Shown here in pieces: positions 54,282 to 63,873 of a stretch of 64,000 nt of DNA. The notes beneath the pieces were generated by a model. The model was not told the DNA's origin, searched no databases, and was given only the letters and a program-made list of their open reading frames with translations. The translations under genes and the position numbers were made by a program. Numbering within the stretch: position 1 is the first letter of the stretch; each line of letters starts with the position of its first letter. The stretch comes from Limnohabitans sp. JirII-31 (lineage in GTDB: Bacteria > Pseudomonadota > Gammaproteobacteria > Burkholderiales > Burkholderiaceae_C), in contig NZ_NESA01000011.1 of the NCBI RefSeq assembly GCF_002778315.1, positions 58,539-122,538 on the forward strand, written 5' to 3'.

Positions 54282-57200
54282 GCTGCACCTCCCGCAAACG
54301 CGGCGTCCAGGGCTTCCACCAAAGCGCGGGGTGGGCGTTGCACATGCACACCGGCACCGGGCTGCTCGATGCCGCGCAAAAACAGGTACACCGCGCCACC
54401 CATGTGCAGGTCGTAGTCGTAGTCGGGCAAGCGCACTTTCAGCAAGCGGTGCAGGGCCAGGGTGTAGAGCACGTACTGCACGTCGTAGCGTTTGTGCAGC
54501 ACCGCGTCTTGCAGCGATGCGCTGGTGTAGTCGACCAGCTTGTTGGATTTGTAGTCCACCACCCAGTAGCGCCCGTCGTGCGCCACCACCAAGTCCATGA
54601 AGCCAGTCAACATGCCTTGCAGCATGCGCGCTTGCAGTGCGGGGCGCGGCACGCCGGGCAGCAGGTGTTGGCCAATCAGCTGGTCCAGCGTGGCCGCAGA
54701 CACGCCGTGCGCTTCGAAGCTGAACTCCATCTCGGCCCATAAAGCCTCGCGTGGCAACTGGCTCAGCACCAAGTCGGCCCCCAGGTTTTGCAGCGGCAGC
54801 GGGGTGTTGAGCAAGGCGGTGATCCACGGCGGCAACAGCGCTTGGGCGGCATCGTCCAATTGCAGCCAACGCGCTTTGCGTGCCAGCAAGCTGTGCCACT
54901 CGGCGTGTGCCCATGCCGGGGCCTCGTCACGCGCGGCGGGCCATTGGTGGAGGGACTGCCACTCCAGCAAGTCGTGCAGCAAGGTGCCGTAGCTCGCACC
55001 GGCCGGAAAGCTCTGCCAGCGGCTGGCGAGCGTGTGATCGGATGTGCTGTCCGATGCGTCGCTGTCGCTGGTGTCGGCATCGGTGATGGCATCGGCCACG
55101 GCCTCGTCGCGCAGCGAGTCAGAACTCAAGCCCCGCGTGAGCGTGCTGAAGCTGGCGGTCCACCACAGGCTTTGGTGTTGGCGTTGTGGCGTGCGTGCCG
55201 CTTGGTGTTGCGTGGTCTGCACCGGTGGCTGGTAGGTCAGCTGCTGCAAGGCGGGCAACGGGGCCACGGCGATGTCGCTGCATGTGGCCCACAGCGCGTG
55301 CAACTGCGTTTGCAAATCACCGCGTTCGCGGCGATGGAGCAGGCGCGACAAGGCGCTGCGCTTGAGCGTGCCTTTGGCGGCGTCGCCCGAGAGGTCGCGT
55401 GCGGTCTCGGCCACGCCCAGCCACAGCGCACGCTGGGCGCGTGTCAGCGCCACATACAGCAGGCGCATGTCTTCGTCGGTGGACGAGGGGGTGTCGCTGG
55501 CGCTGTCGGTGTCTTCGCCATCTGGCGCGGTGCTGGTCGTGGTGGTTTTTTCAACCGCAAAACTGCCTGCGAAGGGCACAAACACCAGTGGGTACTGCAA
55601 GCCTTTGCTCTTGTGGTACGTGATGACTTGCACGCACTGCGCATCGGTTTCTAAGCGCATGGCGTGGGCGTCGCTGCTTTCGCTGGGTTGCTGAATTTGC
55701 TGACCCAGGTGGCGCACCAGCGCGTGTTCGCCTTGCAGGCTTTGTGCGGCATGTTGCAGCAGCTCGCCCAGGTGCAACAGGTTGCTCAGGCGGCGCTCGC
55801 CGTCGTGCCCTCGCACCAGGCGCTGGGCACGCTCACCGCTGTGCAGCCACTGGTGCAGCATGGGCAACACACCGTGTTGTTGCCACAGGTGTTGCCAGTG
55901 GTGGAACTGGTCGAGCAGGGCTTCCCATTGGGTCTCGTCTTGGGTGATGGCCAGCACCTCATCGAGCGACAAGGCCCACAGGGGGCTGCCCAAGGCCGCG
56001 CGCACCCAGCGGGTTTGGCGCGGTGACGCCACGGCGCGCAACAAGCGCCACAGGTCCAGCGCTTCGGGGCTTTCAAACACACTGGCATGGTCCGACAGGT
56101 ACACGCTGGCCACACCGCGCTGGCGCAAGGCATCACGCACGGCGTCGGCCTGCGACTGGCTGCGCACCAGCACCGCCATGTCGCCTGGCGTGGCCACGCG
56201 CTGGTTGAGCAGCAGCGCCATCTGATCGGCAAACACCGCCGCCATGTGGTGCAGGTGGTCGCCGGCTTTGACCACGGGTTCGTCACCCTGCATCTGCCAC
56301 ACGGTGAGGCCGGGTTGCAAGCGGCCGTTGCCCAGTGGCAGCGCGGCCACGTCACCCTCGGGCGTGACCTCGACAAATGCGATGTCGCTGGCCCCTGCGT
56401 TGCTGCTGGCGTGCTCCGGCGAAAACGGCGCATCGATCTGTGTGAACACATGGTTGACGGCACGCACCAGGCCTGCGCTGGAGCGCCGGTTGCCACTCAG
56501 GGTGTGCAGAGCGTCTGGGTTGTGCGCCAGGGCCTGGTCACGCGCCTGCAAGTAGGTGCTGAGGTCGGCCCCGCGAAAACTGTAGATGGCCTGTTTGGGG
56601 TCGCCAATCATCACCAGGGCGTTATCGGCTGTGACAGTTGTAAGGTCGTAAATACGGTGCAGGCTGCCGTACTGCCACGGGTCGGTGTCTTGGAATTCAT
56701 CCACCAAAGCCACCGGGTACTGCGTGCGAATGGCCTCGGCCAAACGACCGTCTTCGGCCATCACGGCGCGGTAGAGGTTTTGCAGCAGGTCCGAAAAGTC
56801 AAACGCCGCGCGCTGTGTTTTGGCGGCTTGGTAGGCCAAGCCCACGGCGTGTGCCGCGTGTTGGGTGATGCGCGCGCCTGTGTCGGGTGCCTCGGCAACC
56901 AGCGCCACATGCGCATCAAGCGCGGCAAAAAATGCAAAGCGCTCGGGCTCTGGCCAGCCTTTGTCTTGCAAGGCGCTGAGGGTGAAGCGTGCCAGGGTGT
57001 CGGGCTTGAGTGGGGCAGATTGCTCAGCCCAGGCTTGCAGGCCCTCCAACCACTTGGCGTAATTTTTTTCTGAAGCCCCTTTGAGGCGTTTGGCTTGCAG
57101 GGCTTGCAGCACCTCGGGCGTCCAGGCCTGGCGTGCGGCCTGAGCCGTGGCTTGGCACTGTGTGAGCCACTGCATGTGGGCGGCAATGGCTTGGCTGGGC

Positions 57201-57883
57201 GTGAACGCGGGGTCTTGGGGCACGCGGGGTGTGCGGTCTTGTTCACGCCACACCAGTTGCAGTTTGCTCAGCAAGTCGTCGGGCGAGCGCCCGATGCTGG
57301 GCTGCACCTGTTGCAGCACCTTGGCAGCTTGTGGGTAAAACCAAGTGCGCCAATAGTCTTGCACCAGCTGGCGTTGCAGGGCTTGCGCGTTGTCCAGGCG
57401 AGTTTGCTCAAACAGGTGGCGGCTGTCGAGCGCGTGTTGGCTCAGCATGCGGCGCGACCAGCCGTGGATGGTGTAGATCGCGGCGTCGTCCATCCAATCG
57501 GCCGCAGCACTCAGCTGCAAGGCGCAGCGCGGCCAAAGCGTGGCGTCATAGCTGTCGCGTAGCTCGGTCAAAAAGGTGTCGGCCTCAAAGCCTTGCGGCA
57601 GCGCGCGCTGTTGTGCACTGCTGTCAAACAGCACGGCCGCGTCGTGCAAGCGTTGGCGAATGCGCTCACGCAATTCGGCGGTGGCCGCTTCGGTGAAGGT
57701 CATCACCAAAATCTGCGGTGGCAACAAGCCAGCATGGGGCTCGCCATCCACGCCTTGACGGCCATGGCCCAGCACCAGGCGCAGGTAGAGCGCGGCCAGC
57801 GTCCAGGTTTTGCCCGTGCCGGCGCTGGCTTCAATCACCTGGCGCCCACTCAGGGGCAGGGTGAGCGGCTGCAACTCGGTCAT
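54278..57883 (-). CDS. recB: Exodeoxyribonuclease V subunit beta (RecB)
   Basis: 1201 aa. Walker A VIEASAGTGKTWTLAALYLRLVLG, VDEFQDTDPWQY and MIGDPKQAIYSFRGADL of UvrD-like helicases, VQVITYHKSKGLQYPLVFVPF, and the C-terminal nuclease motif DLVVAHDGRYWVVDYKSNKL. Supplies 3'-5' helicase and nuclease in DNA repair and in degradation of linear phage DNA. Overlaps recC and recD by 4 bp each. Confidence 0.96.
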   Translation of the reverse strand: MTELQPLTLPLSGRQVIEASAGTGKTWTLAALYLRLVLGHGRQGVDGEPHAGLLPPQILVMTFTEAATAELRERIRQRLHDAAVLFDSSAQQRALPQGFEADTFLTELRDSYDATLWPRCALQLSAAADWMDDAAIYTIHGWSRRMLSQHALDSRHLFEQTRLDNAQALQRQLVQDYWRTWFYPQAAKVLQQVQPSIGRSPDDLLSKLQLVWREQDRTPRVPQDPAFTPSQAIAAHMQWLTQCQATAQAARQAWTPEVLQALQAKRLKGASEKNYAKWLEGLQAWAEQSAPLKPDTLARFTLSALQDKGWPEPERFAFFAALDAHVALVAEAPDTGARITQHAAHAVGLAYQAAKTQRAAFDFSDLLQNLYRAVMAEDGRLAEAIRTQYPVALVDEFQDTDPWQYGSLHRIYDLTTVTADNALVMIGDPKQAIYSFRGADLSTYLQARDQALAHNPDALHTLSGNRRSSAGLVRAVNHVFTQIDAPFSPEHASSNAGASDIAFVEVTPEGDVAALPLGNGRLQPGLTVWQMQGDEPVVKAGDHLHHMAAVFADQMALLLNQRVATPGDMAVLVRSQSQADAVRDALRQRGVASVYLSDHASVFESPEALDLWRLLRAVASPRQTRWVRAALGSPLWALSLDEVLAITQDETQWEALLDQFHHWQHLWQQHGVLPMLHQWLHSGERAQRLVRGHDGERRLSNLLHLGELLQHAAQSLQGEHALVRHLGQQIQQPSESSDAHAMRLETDAQCVQVITYHKSKGLQYPLVFVPFAGSFAVEKTTTTSTAPDGEDTDSASDTPSSTDEDMRLLYVALTRAQRALWLGVAETARDLSGDAAKGTLKRSALSRLLHRRERGDLQTQLHALWATCSDIAVAPLPALQQLTYQPPVQTTQHQAARTPQRQHQSLWWTASFSTLTRGLSSDSLRDEAVADAITDADTSDSDASDSTSDHTLASRWQSFPAGASYGTLLHDLLEWQSLHQWPAARDEAPAWAHAEWHSLLARKARWLQLDDAAQALLPPWITALLNTPLPLQNLGADLVLSQLPREALWAEMEFSFEAHGVSAATLDQLIGQHLLPGVPRPALQARMLQGMLTGFMDLVVAHDGRYWVVDYKSNKLVDYTSASLQDAVLHKRYDVQYVLYTLALHRLLKVRLPDYDYDLHMGGAVYLFLRGIEQPGAGVHVQRPPRALVEALDAAFAGGAA

Positions 57884-60800
57884 GGCGTGTCCTCGCTGTG
57901 CGCGGCATCGCCGCTGGGCAGCAACACCGCCGCATCAACCATGGGACCATACAAGCGCTCGGCCCAGTCGGGCAGGTGTGGGGCCAGATCGTCAAAGTGG
58001 TTGAACACGCGCTGCAAGGTGGTGGACTCGGGGTATTCGCCACTTTGCATGTGCCCGCCTTCAAACGTGCTGCGCGCCGCCTGCAAGGGCTGGGGGTCTT
58101 GGTTGCGTTGGGCGTTGAGCCACGCACACGCGGTTTTGCGCGCCACGGGCAAGGGCGCTTGCCAGGCCTGTGCGTAGGCGTCCATCAGCTTGTGCAACTG
58201 CGCTTTGGCCTTGTCAGCCGAGAGGGGGTTGAACTGCACCCAGCCGTCCAAGCCCACTTGCGCGCTGGTGGTGGGCGTGCCGCTGGCGCAGGCCACCAGG
58301 TGTTGCAGCCACACCTCGGTGAGGGTTTCGGCACGCGGGCGTTGGCTGTCGGTTTTTCGCTTGCCTTGCAGCACCGAGCCTGGCCGCACATCCACTTGCA
58401 ACCAGGCGTTGCGCTGGGCATTGGTTTTCCAGAGCTGTGGCTCGGGCTGCCATTCGGCGTGCAGGCGGATGTCACCGCCCGCGAGCGTGAACGACAGGTC
58501 CAGCGACTGCGCAGGCAGGTCGTGCGGCCAGTCGGCCAAGCGGGGGGCCAAACGCGCCCACAAGGCCTCGCGTTGTTGGCGCAGCAGCGCTTGTTGCGCT
58601 TGGCCGAAACCCGCCAGCGCCAAGGTGCCACTGCCCTGCAATTGCTGCAAGGCACGCTCGGGGTCGTGGGCGCGGGCCAGGGTTTGGCTGAGCAAGTAGG
58701 TGTCCAGGCCATCCAGTGCAAACGGCTCTTCTTCGGGAGCGGCTTCGTCGGGTGTGTCCAACTGCACCCGCAGGCGTTCGCGCACAAACACGTCCACGGG
58801 TTGGCGCAGCAGGCGGGCCAGTTGGCGCAGGTGGATGTCGGTGGGGATCTCGGTCGCGGCGGGCGCTGCGGTGTGTGTGGCAGGTGCGGCTGCATCGGCT
58901 GCGTGTGCCTGTTGCCATTCGGTGGCGTAGGTGACCCAGCCGCTGTCGGCTTGAAAGTAGCTGGGCGAAAAAGCGTGCAGCGGTTGCAAGGGTGCTTCAA
59001 ATGCGGCGTGCGGTGATGGGGCTGCGTCCGTGGCCAAGGTCCAGCTCACGTTGAGGTAGTCCATCAACTGCGCCACCAGCACCGACGGGGGTTGGTCTTG
59101 GTGGTCGGTGGCGCGCTTGCCTTGCCAGCTGATGTACAGGCGCTGGCGTGCAGACAGGAGGGCTTCTAAAAACAAATAACGGTCGTCTTCGCGGCGTGAG
59201 CGGTCGCCTGCGCGCCACAGCTGTGCCTGGCCCATCAGGTCGAAGTCACGCGGGGTTTGGCTGCGTGGGTAGTCGCCATCGTTCATGCCCAGCAAACACA
59301 CCACCTGAAACGGGATGGAGCGCATGGGCATGAGCGTGGCGAACTGCACGCCACCGCCAAAAAAGCGCCGGTGCATGGCCGGTTGTTGCAACTGGCCCAG
59401 CCAGTGCTCGCGCACCACCACCAAGGGCAGGGGGGCGTCCAAGCGTGCCAGTTGGCATTCGGCCAGCCATGTTTCCAGTGGCGCCATCACGCGCTCTAGC
59501 AAGCGCACCTCGGCGTCGCTGCTGGCCTTGAAAAACTGCGCCACCAGGGTTTGCAGCAGCGTCACCCATTGCTCGGGCGTGTGCGCCTGGCGCAACTGGT
59601 TCAAGGCCCATTCGATGCCGCGCAACCATTGCAGCAGACCATCCACCACACGCGTGTCCAGGCCACCCACACCGGCCATCGGCCAAGTGTCTTGCCAGGC
59701 GGGCGTGTGCGCCGCGTGGGCATCGGGCGTGCCCATGGCGTAGCCCAGCAACAAGCGCTGCACACCAAACAACCAGCTGTTTTGCGCCGCATCGGGCAAG
59801 TCGGCATCCATGCCCCAGGTCTGCCGGTGTGGGGCGTCCAGGCCCCAGCGCACCCCGGCTTGTTGCAGCCAGTCGTCGAGTTGCGCCACATCGGTTTCGT
59901 CCAAACCAAAGCGCGCACGCACGGCGGCCACTTCAAACAGGCTCATCCACTCCACGCGGGTGATGCGCAATTGCGGCAGTTGCAGCAACACATCGAGTGC
60001 TTGCACCAGCGGTTCGGTGCGCGGCGTGGTGTCGGCCACGGAATAGGGAATGTGGCGTGGTGTGTGCGCCGCAAAGCGCCCAAACACCGCGTGGATGTGG
60101 GGTGCAAACGCGGCCATGTCGGGCACCATCACCATGATGTCGCCCGGTTGCAACTGTGGCTGTGCATCGAGCCAGGCCAAGATGCGGTCGTGCAGCACCT
60201 CGACTTCGCGTTGTGCCGAATGGGTTTGCACAAACGTCACGCTCTGGTCGCCGGGCGGCAGTGGCTCAGGCGTGGTGGGCGCAGGGTTGAGGTTGAGCAG
60301 GTCGGACTGCAAGCGCTCCAACACGGTGGCGGGGCGCTGCTGTTCGTGCGCTGTGGTGACCGGGTCGACAAACACATCGATGCGCTGAAACTGGTGGCGG
60401 TAACGCGCCACATCGTCAAAGCCATCGAGCAGGTGCAGGTAGTCGCGCCCGTGCTTGCCCCAGGCGGCCAGCAAGGGGTTGCTGTCGGTGTGCAACTGGT
60501 ATTGCTCGGCGGGCGTGAAGCTGTCGCTGGGCAAGGGCAGGTGGGGTTTGTGTGCTTGTCTGTGTTGGCTCCAAGTTGCCAAAGGCCGACGGCTTTCCAC
60601 CACATGGCCCCAAAAATACTGACACGGGTTTTGCACCAGCATCAACACTTGACACACCCGTCCCAAGGCCGCCAGGGCCTGCACGGTTTGCATGGGCAAT
60701 GAGGTGACGCCAAACACCACCAGGCGCTGGGGCACACCCGCTGGGCGCACGCCGTCGGGCAGTTGTTGCAGCGCTTTGACAAACGCCTCGTGCACGTCGG

Positions 60801-61452
60801 CGCGCGAGCGAAAGCGCTGGTCTGCGGGGGTGTCGTGGGCCAGGTCTTGCAGCAAGTCGCGCCACAGCGCAGGCTGCCATTGCTGTGCGTCGGGCACGGC
60901 GATGGGCGTGCCGTGGGCGGTGTTCAAACGGTCGCGTGTGGCAGCCCAGTCGTCGAGCCAGTCGGCGCGGTAGTTTTGGTAGCCGTCCAGCACGTCGGCC
61001 AGTTGCAGCGCGAGTTGGTAGGCGCGGCGGCCATAGGGCGCTTCTTGGGGTGCTTCTTCTGGGTCGTTGTGGCTGGACGGCTCCAGGTACTGGGCCAGTG
61101 GGCGAAACACCGGTTGCGTCAACAAGTCGGGCAAGCGGCGCATCAAACGCCACACCAGGGGTGACTTGTCGAGCGGCATGTGTGCGGGCACCACGTCTTG
61201 GCCCAGCACCGCCCGGTACATCTGCCATAGCTGGGCCGAGGGCAACTCAATGTGCGTGGCGGCACAAATACCCAAGGCGTTGTCGCGCGCCAAGGCCAGC
61301 TCCAGCCAGTGCTTCATGCCGTTGCTTTGCACCAGCAACACCTCGGGCGCGAGCGGCGGCAAGGGGTTGTTCTGGATGAACTGCACCATCACATCGCGCA
61401 GGCCTTCCAACTGGTTGCTGTGCAGCACCATGAAGCCGGTGGGGTGGGGCAT
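57880..61452 (-). CDS. recC: Exodeoxyribonuclease V subunit gamma (RecC)
   Basis: 1190 aa. N-terminal LHSNQLEGLRDVMVQFI and EVLLVQSNGMKHWLELALA are RecC-like, as is FQVVCLLGMNDGDYPRSQTP in the Chi-scanning region. The ATG at 61452 is preferred because it lies 7 bp after the stop of a 46-codon ORF; the longer start at 61482 lacks a ribosome site and overlaps that ORF. First of the recCBD genes. Confidence 0.93.
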   Translation of the reverse strand: MPHPTGFMVLHSNQLEGLRDVMVQFIQNNPLPPLAPEVLLVQSNGMKHWLELALARDNALGICAATHIELPSAQLWQMYRAVLGQDVVPAHMPLDKSPLVWRLMRRLPDLLTQPVFRPLAQYLEPSSHNDPEEAPQEAPYGRRAYQLALQLADVLDGYQNYRADWLDDWAATRDRLNTAHGTPIAVPDAQQWQPALWRDLLQDLAHDTPADQRFRSRADVHEAFVKALQQLPDGVRPAGVPQRLVVFGVTSLPMQTVQALAALGRVCQVLMLVQNPCQYFWGHVVESRRPLATWSQHRQAHKPHLPLPSDSFTPAEQYQLHTDSNPLLAAWGKHGRDYLHLLDGFDDVARYRHQFQRIDVFVDPVTTAHEQQRPATVLERLQSDLLNLNPAPTTPEPLPPGDQSVTFVQTHSAQREVEVLHDRILAWLDAQPQLQPGDIMVMVPDMAAFAPHIHAVFGRFAAHTPRHIPYSVADTTPRTEPLVQALDVLLQLPQLRITRVEWMSLFEVAAVRARFGLDETDVAQLDDWLQQAGVRWGLDAPHRQTWGMDADLPDAAQNSWLFGVQRLLLGYAMGTPDAHAAHTPAWQDTWPMAGVGGLDTRVVDGLLQWLRGIEWALNQLRQAHTPEQWVTLLQTLVAQFFKASSDAEVRLLERVMAPLETWLAECQLARLDAPLPLVVVREHWLGQLQQPAMHRRFFGGGVQFATLMPMRSIPFQVVCLLGMNDGDYPRSQTPRDFDLMGQAQLWRAGDRSRREDDRYLFLEALLSARQRLYISWQGKRATDHQDQPPSVLVAQLMDYLNVSWTLATDAAPSPHAAFEAPLQPLHAFSPSYFQADSGWVTYATEWQQAHAADAAAPATHTAAPAATEIPTDIHLRQLARLLRQPVDVFVRERLRVQLDTPDEAAPEEEPFALDGLDTYLLSQTLARAHDPERALQQLQGSGTLALAGFGQAQQALLRQQREALWARLAPRLADWPHDLPAQSLDLSFTLAGGDIRLHAEWQPEPQLWKTNAQRNAWLQVDVRPGSVLQGKRKTDSQRPRAETLTEVWLQHLVACASGTPTTSAQVGLDGWVQFNPLSADKAKAQLHKLMDAYAQAWQAPLPVARKTACAWLNAQRNQDPQPLQAARSTFEGGHMQSGEYPESTTLQRVFNHFDDLAPHLPDWAERLYGPMVDAAVLLPSGDAAHSEDTP

Positions 61453-61459
61453 GGCGTGT

Positions 61460-61600
61460 TTATTTCTTTCCGTAGGTGGCATCGTGATCGGGCTGGATCA
61501 AGAGCACCCGCAGAAAATTGCCGTCACGAAAGCCGACGCCTCGTGTCGATTTGCTGACACGAAATGTGTCAAGTTGAACTCGGTTTGCGTTTGACGACAT
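61460..61600 (-). CDS. Small ORF of 46 codons directly upstream of recC
   Basis: Complete frame MSSNANRVQLDTFR... ending HDATYGKK. It is basic, with the hydrophobic core GVGFRDGNFLRVLLIQPD, and ends 7 bp before recC. No clear ribosome site is visible, and I do not recognise the sequence. It may be a real leader or small protein, or a coincidental frame. Confidence 0.4.
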   Translation of the reverse strand: MSSNANRVQLDTFRVSKSTRGVGFRDGNFLRVLLIQPDHDATYGKK

Positions 61601-61708
61601 GGAGTGTTGCGCGGATAAGGTATTTTCGGCTCAAGCCGACATCTTTCACCCAACGTATTTTTACAGCAAGAATTCATGCGTCTTTGTGAAATTTGGTCGT
61701 GGCGACGA

Positions 61709-63706
61709 TTAAATTGAACCTTGGGGCTGAATGTAAATATGATCTGGTGCCAAATCGGCCTGATAACGCTCATACATTGCTGTGTATGCAGATTCAATGT
61801 GCTTGCAAAAACGTGGCGTATCAAATAAAGCCGTTGTGAGTCTATTGCGTTCAAGCTTGTGTTTGATTGCTTTAAGCTTGGTCGGGTGTGTTGCCAAATC
61901 AATTGCCATAGCTTCAAATTGTTCTTGAGTGCTGGTAATTAACTCTGGCAACTCAATCGCATTGAGCAAACTCGCCGAGACTCGACTGGCAAAACTCTCA
62001 CCCATGCATGTCAAGACTGGCAGGCCGGCCCATAAGGCATCGCTTGCTGTTGTGTGAGCATTGCAAGGAAATGTGTCAATAAATAAGTCTGCTGCCTTGT
62101 GTCGTGCCAGATGTTCTGGCAGTTTCATTCTTTTAGCAAAAATTAATCTATTCGGGTCAAGTCCCCTATGGCTTGCCTCTTTACGTAAGTTGATCCCAGC
62201 GCTGTGATTGCTTTCCAGTAACCACAAAACACTACCTTCGACAGCATTTAGGATTCTTATCCAACCATCAAATGTGTCAGGGGTTATTTTGTAGTTGTTA
62301 TTGAAACAACAAAATACAAAACTATCTTTAGGCAACCCTAACTCGTGCCTGGTCATTGTCTTATCCGAAATAACTCTATGCCTGTCATTAACTTGGTAGC
62401 TATCAGGAAGATAAACGATTTTTTCTGAATAGAATTTTTGATTTTTTATAGGTATAAGCGTTGGATCAGCGATCAAATAATCAATATAGTCTGCCGCCAT
62501 CGTGCCCGGATATCCGATGTAGTTGACCTGTATTGGGGCGGCACGGTAAGCAAAAATTCCTGTTCTGCAGCCGTGGGTAAAACCTTTCAGGTCAATGGCG
62601 ATATCTATGCCCATGCCCCTTGACATGGATGCAATCTCTTTATCTGTTTTGTGATCTACGCGAATGAAACTATCGAAAGCCGCAGAAACTCTTTGCTGCA
62701 TTTCATCTTGTTCATTAGGCCCAAAAGAAAAACCTATTAATTCAAATTTGGCCCTGTTGTGCAGCTCAAACAATTCGGCCATCAAATAAGATGTTGCATG
62801 ATTAAAGAAATCTGCTGAGTAATAGCCAATGCGTATTTTTTCTTTGCATTTTAATTTACCTATGGCACCGAGCGATGAATTAGGCGGATGCTTGTCGTTA
62901 ACCCAAATTTCTGAAGCTTTGTAATGCATTGGCAATGAATCAATTAACGCAAGTACCGGGAAGCTTGGCGACGATCGTTTATTTTTTCTTAAATTCTCAA
63001 TCAATTTAAATACATTAGATTGAAAATCTTCCCAGTCACATGTAATCATTTTTAAATGTAAAAGTGTCCCAAAAGAATATTCAAAATCTGGTTTTAAATT
63101 AACTCCTATTTCGTAACTATCCAACGCCTCATTCATGCGACGAACTTCTTTGAGTACAGAACCCCGGCTGAAATAAGCCTCAGCATAGTCTGGCTTGATA
63201 CTGATTGCTTTGTTGTAGCTGTCCAAGGCAGCGTCCCATTGCTTCAATTCAGTCAATGCCAGTGCACGGTTAAAGTAGGCCGCAGCATAGTCGGGTTTAA
63301 TGGCTATCGCTGTGTTACTTGAGACTATCGCCTCTTGATATTTCCCAATATCTCGTTGACTTTTACTCTTATTGTTCAATGCGCTAAAGTTCTTGGGGTT
63401 GAGCCTCAAGCAATCATCGTATGCCTTAATCGCTTGCTCCTTTCTATTCGCTGCGTCTAGCGCAAGGCCTAAGTTGTAATAAGCATCTGTTGCGTTCTTT
63501 TTTTCTTTAAGTGCAGAAGATATGAGATTGACGGCAGCATCACTGTTTCCCAAACTCATTTCGACTACACCAAGAAGATGCAAAGCATCAAAGTGCCTTG
63601 GATTCGCTTTGAGTACAGCCTCATAAAGTACCTTGGACTGCGCCAATTTGCCTTGTTGGTGCAAGGCAAGTCCTTGCGTAAATTGCTTGTCAATCTCAAC
63701 ACTCAT
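61709..63706 (-). CDS. TPR protein with O-linked N-acetylglucosamine transferase-like domain
   Basis: 665 aa. About six tetratricopeptide repeats fill residues 5-230 (e.g. AYYNLGLALDAANRKEQAIKAY, AAYFNRALALTELKQWDAAL). The glycosyltransferase-41 (OGT/SPINDLY) part follows: IRIGYYSADFFNHATSYLM, PIQVNYIGYPGTMAADYIDYLIAD, FVFCCFNNNYKITPDTFDGW and DTFPCNAHTTASDALWAGLPVLT. Transfers a sugar, likely GlcNAc, to an unknown protein. The start at 63706 has GAGGA. It is notably A/T-rich compared with recBCD, suggesting transfer. Confidence 0.9.
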   Translation of the reverse strand: MSVEIDKQFTQGLALHQQGKLAQSKVLYEAVLKANPRHFDALHLLGVVEMSLGNSDAAVNLISSALKEKKNATDAYYNLGLALDAANRKEQAIKAYDDCLRLNPKNFSALNNKSKSQRDIGKYQEAIVSSNTAIAIKPDYAAAYFNRALALTELKQWDAALDSYNKAISIKPDYAEAYFSRGSVLKEVRRMNEALDSYEIGVNLKPDFEYSFGTLLHLKMITCDWEDFQSNVFKLIENLRKNKRSSPSFPVLALIDSLPMHYKASEIWVNDKHPPNSSLGAIGKLKCKEKIRIGYYSADFFNHATSYLMAELFELHNRAKFELIGFSFGPNEQDEMQQRVSAAFDSFIRVDHKTDKEIASMSRGMGIDIAIDLKGFTHGCRTGIFAYRAAPIQVNYIGYPGTMAADYIDYLIADPTLIPIKNQKFYSEKIVYLPDSYQVNDRHRVISDKTMTRHELGLPKDSFVFCCFNNNYKITPDTFDGWIRILNAVEGSVLWLLESNHSAGINLRKEASHRGLDPNRLIFAKRMKLPEHLARHKAADLFIDTFPCNAHTTASDALWAGLPVLTCMGESFASRVSASLLNAIELPELITSTQEQFEAMAIDLATHPTKLKAIKHKLERNRLTTALFDTPRFCKHIESAYTAMYERYQADLAPDHIYIQPQGSI

Positions 63707-63873
63707 AAAGATCCTCAGGGCGCTTGGTGAGCAGGTTTGCCATGTCATTTTCAATATTTATTTTTGAGAAAATTTCACTCCGTAATAGAGTTCTCTTGAT
63801 CCTCTCCAACACTGATCTCCAACTCCGTTCATCGTCTTGCCGATACAACTTGACAGATCCATACCAAGGGCTG

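Noticed and set aside
52827..54416. 529-codon and other long plus-strand frames opposite recBCD
   Set aside because: Antisense shadows of recD and recB, low-complexity translations, no ribosome sites.
61709..63706. Tandem repeat or CRISPR-like array in the TPR-coding region
   Set aside because: Similar segments about 100 bp apart reflect the 34-residue TPR motif; they are diverged and in frame, with no uniform spacers.
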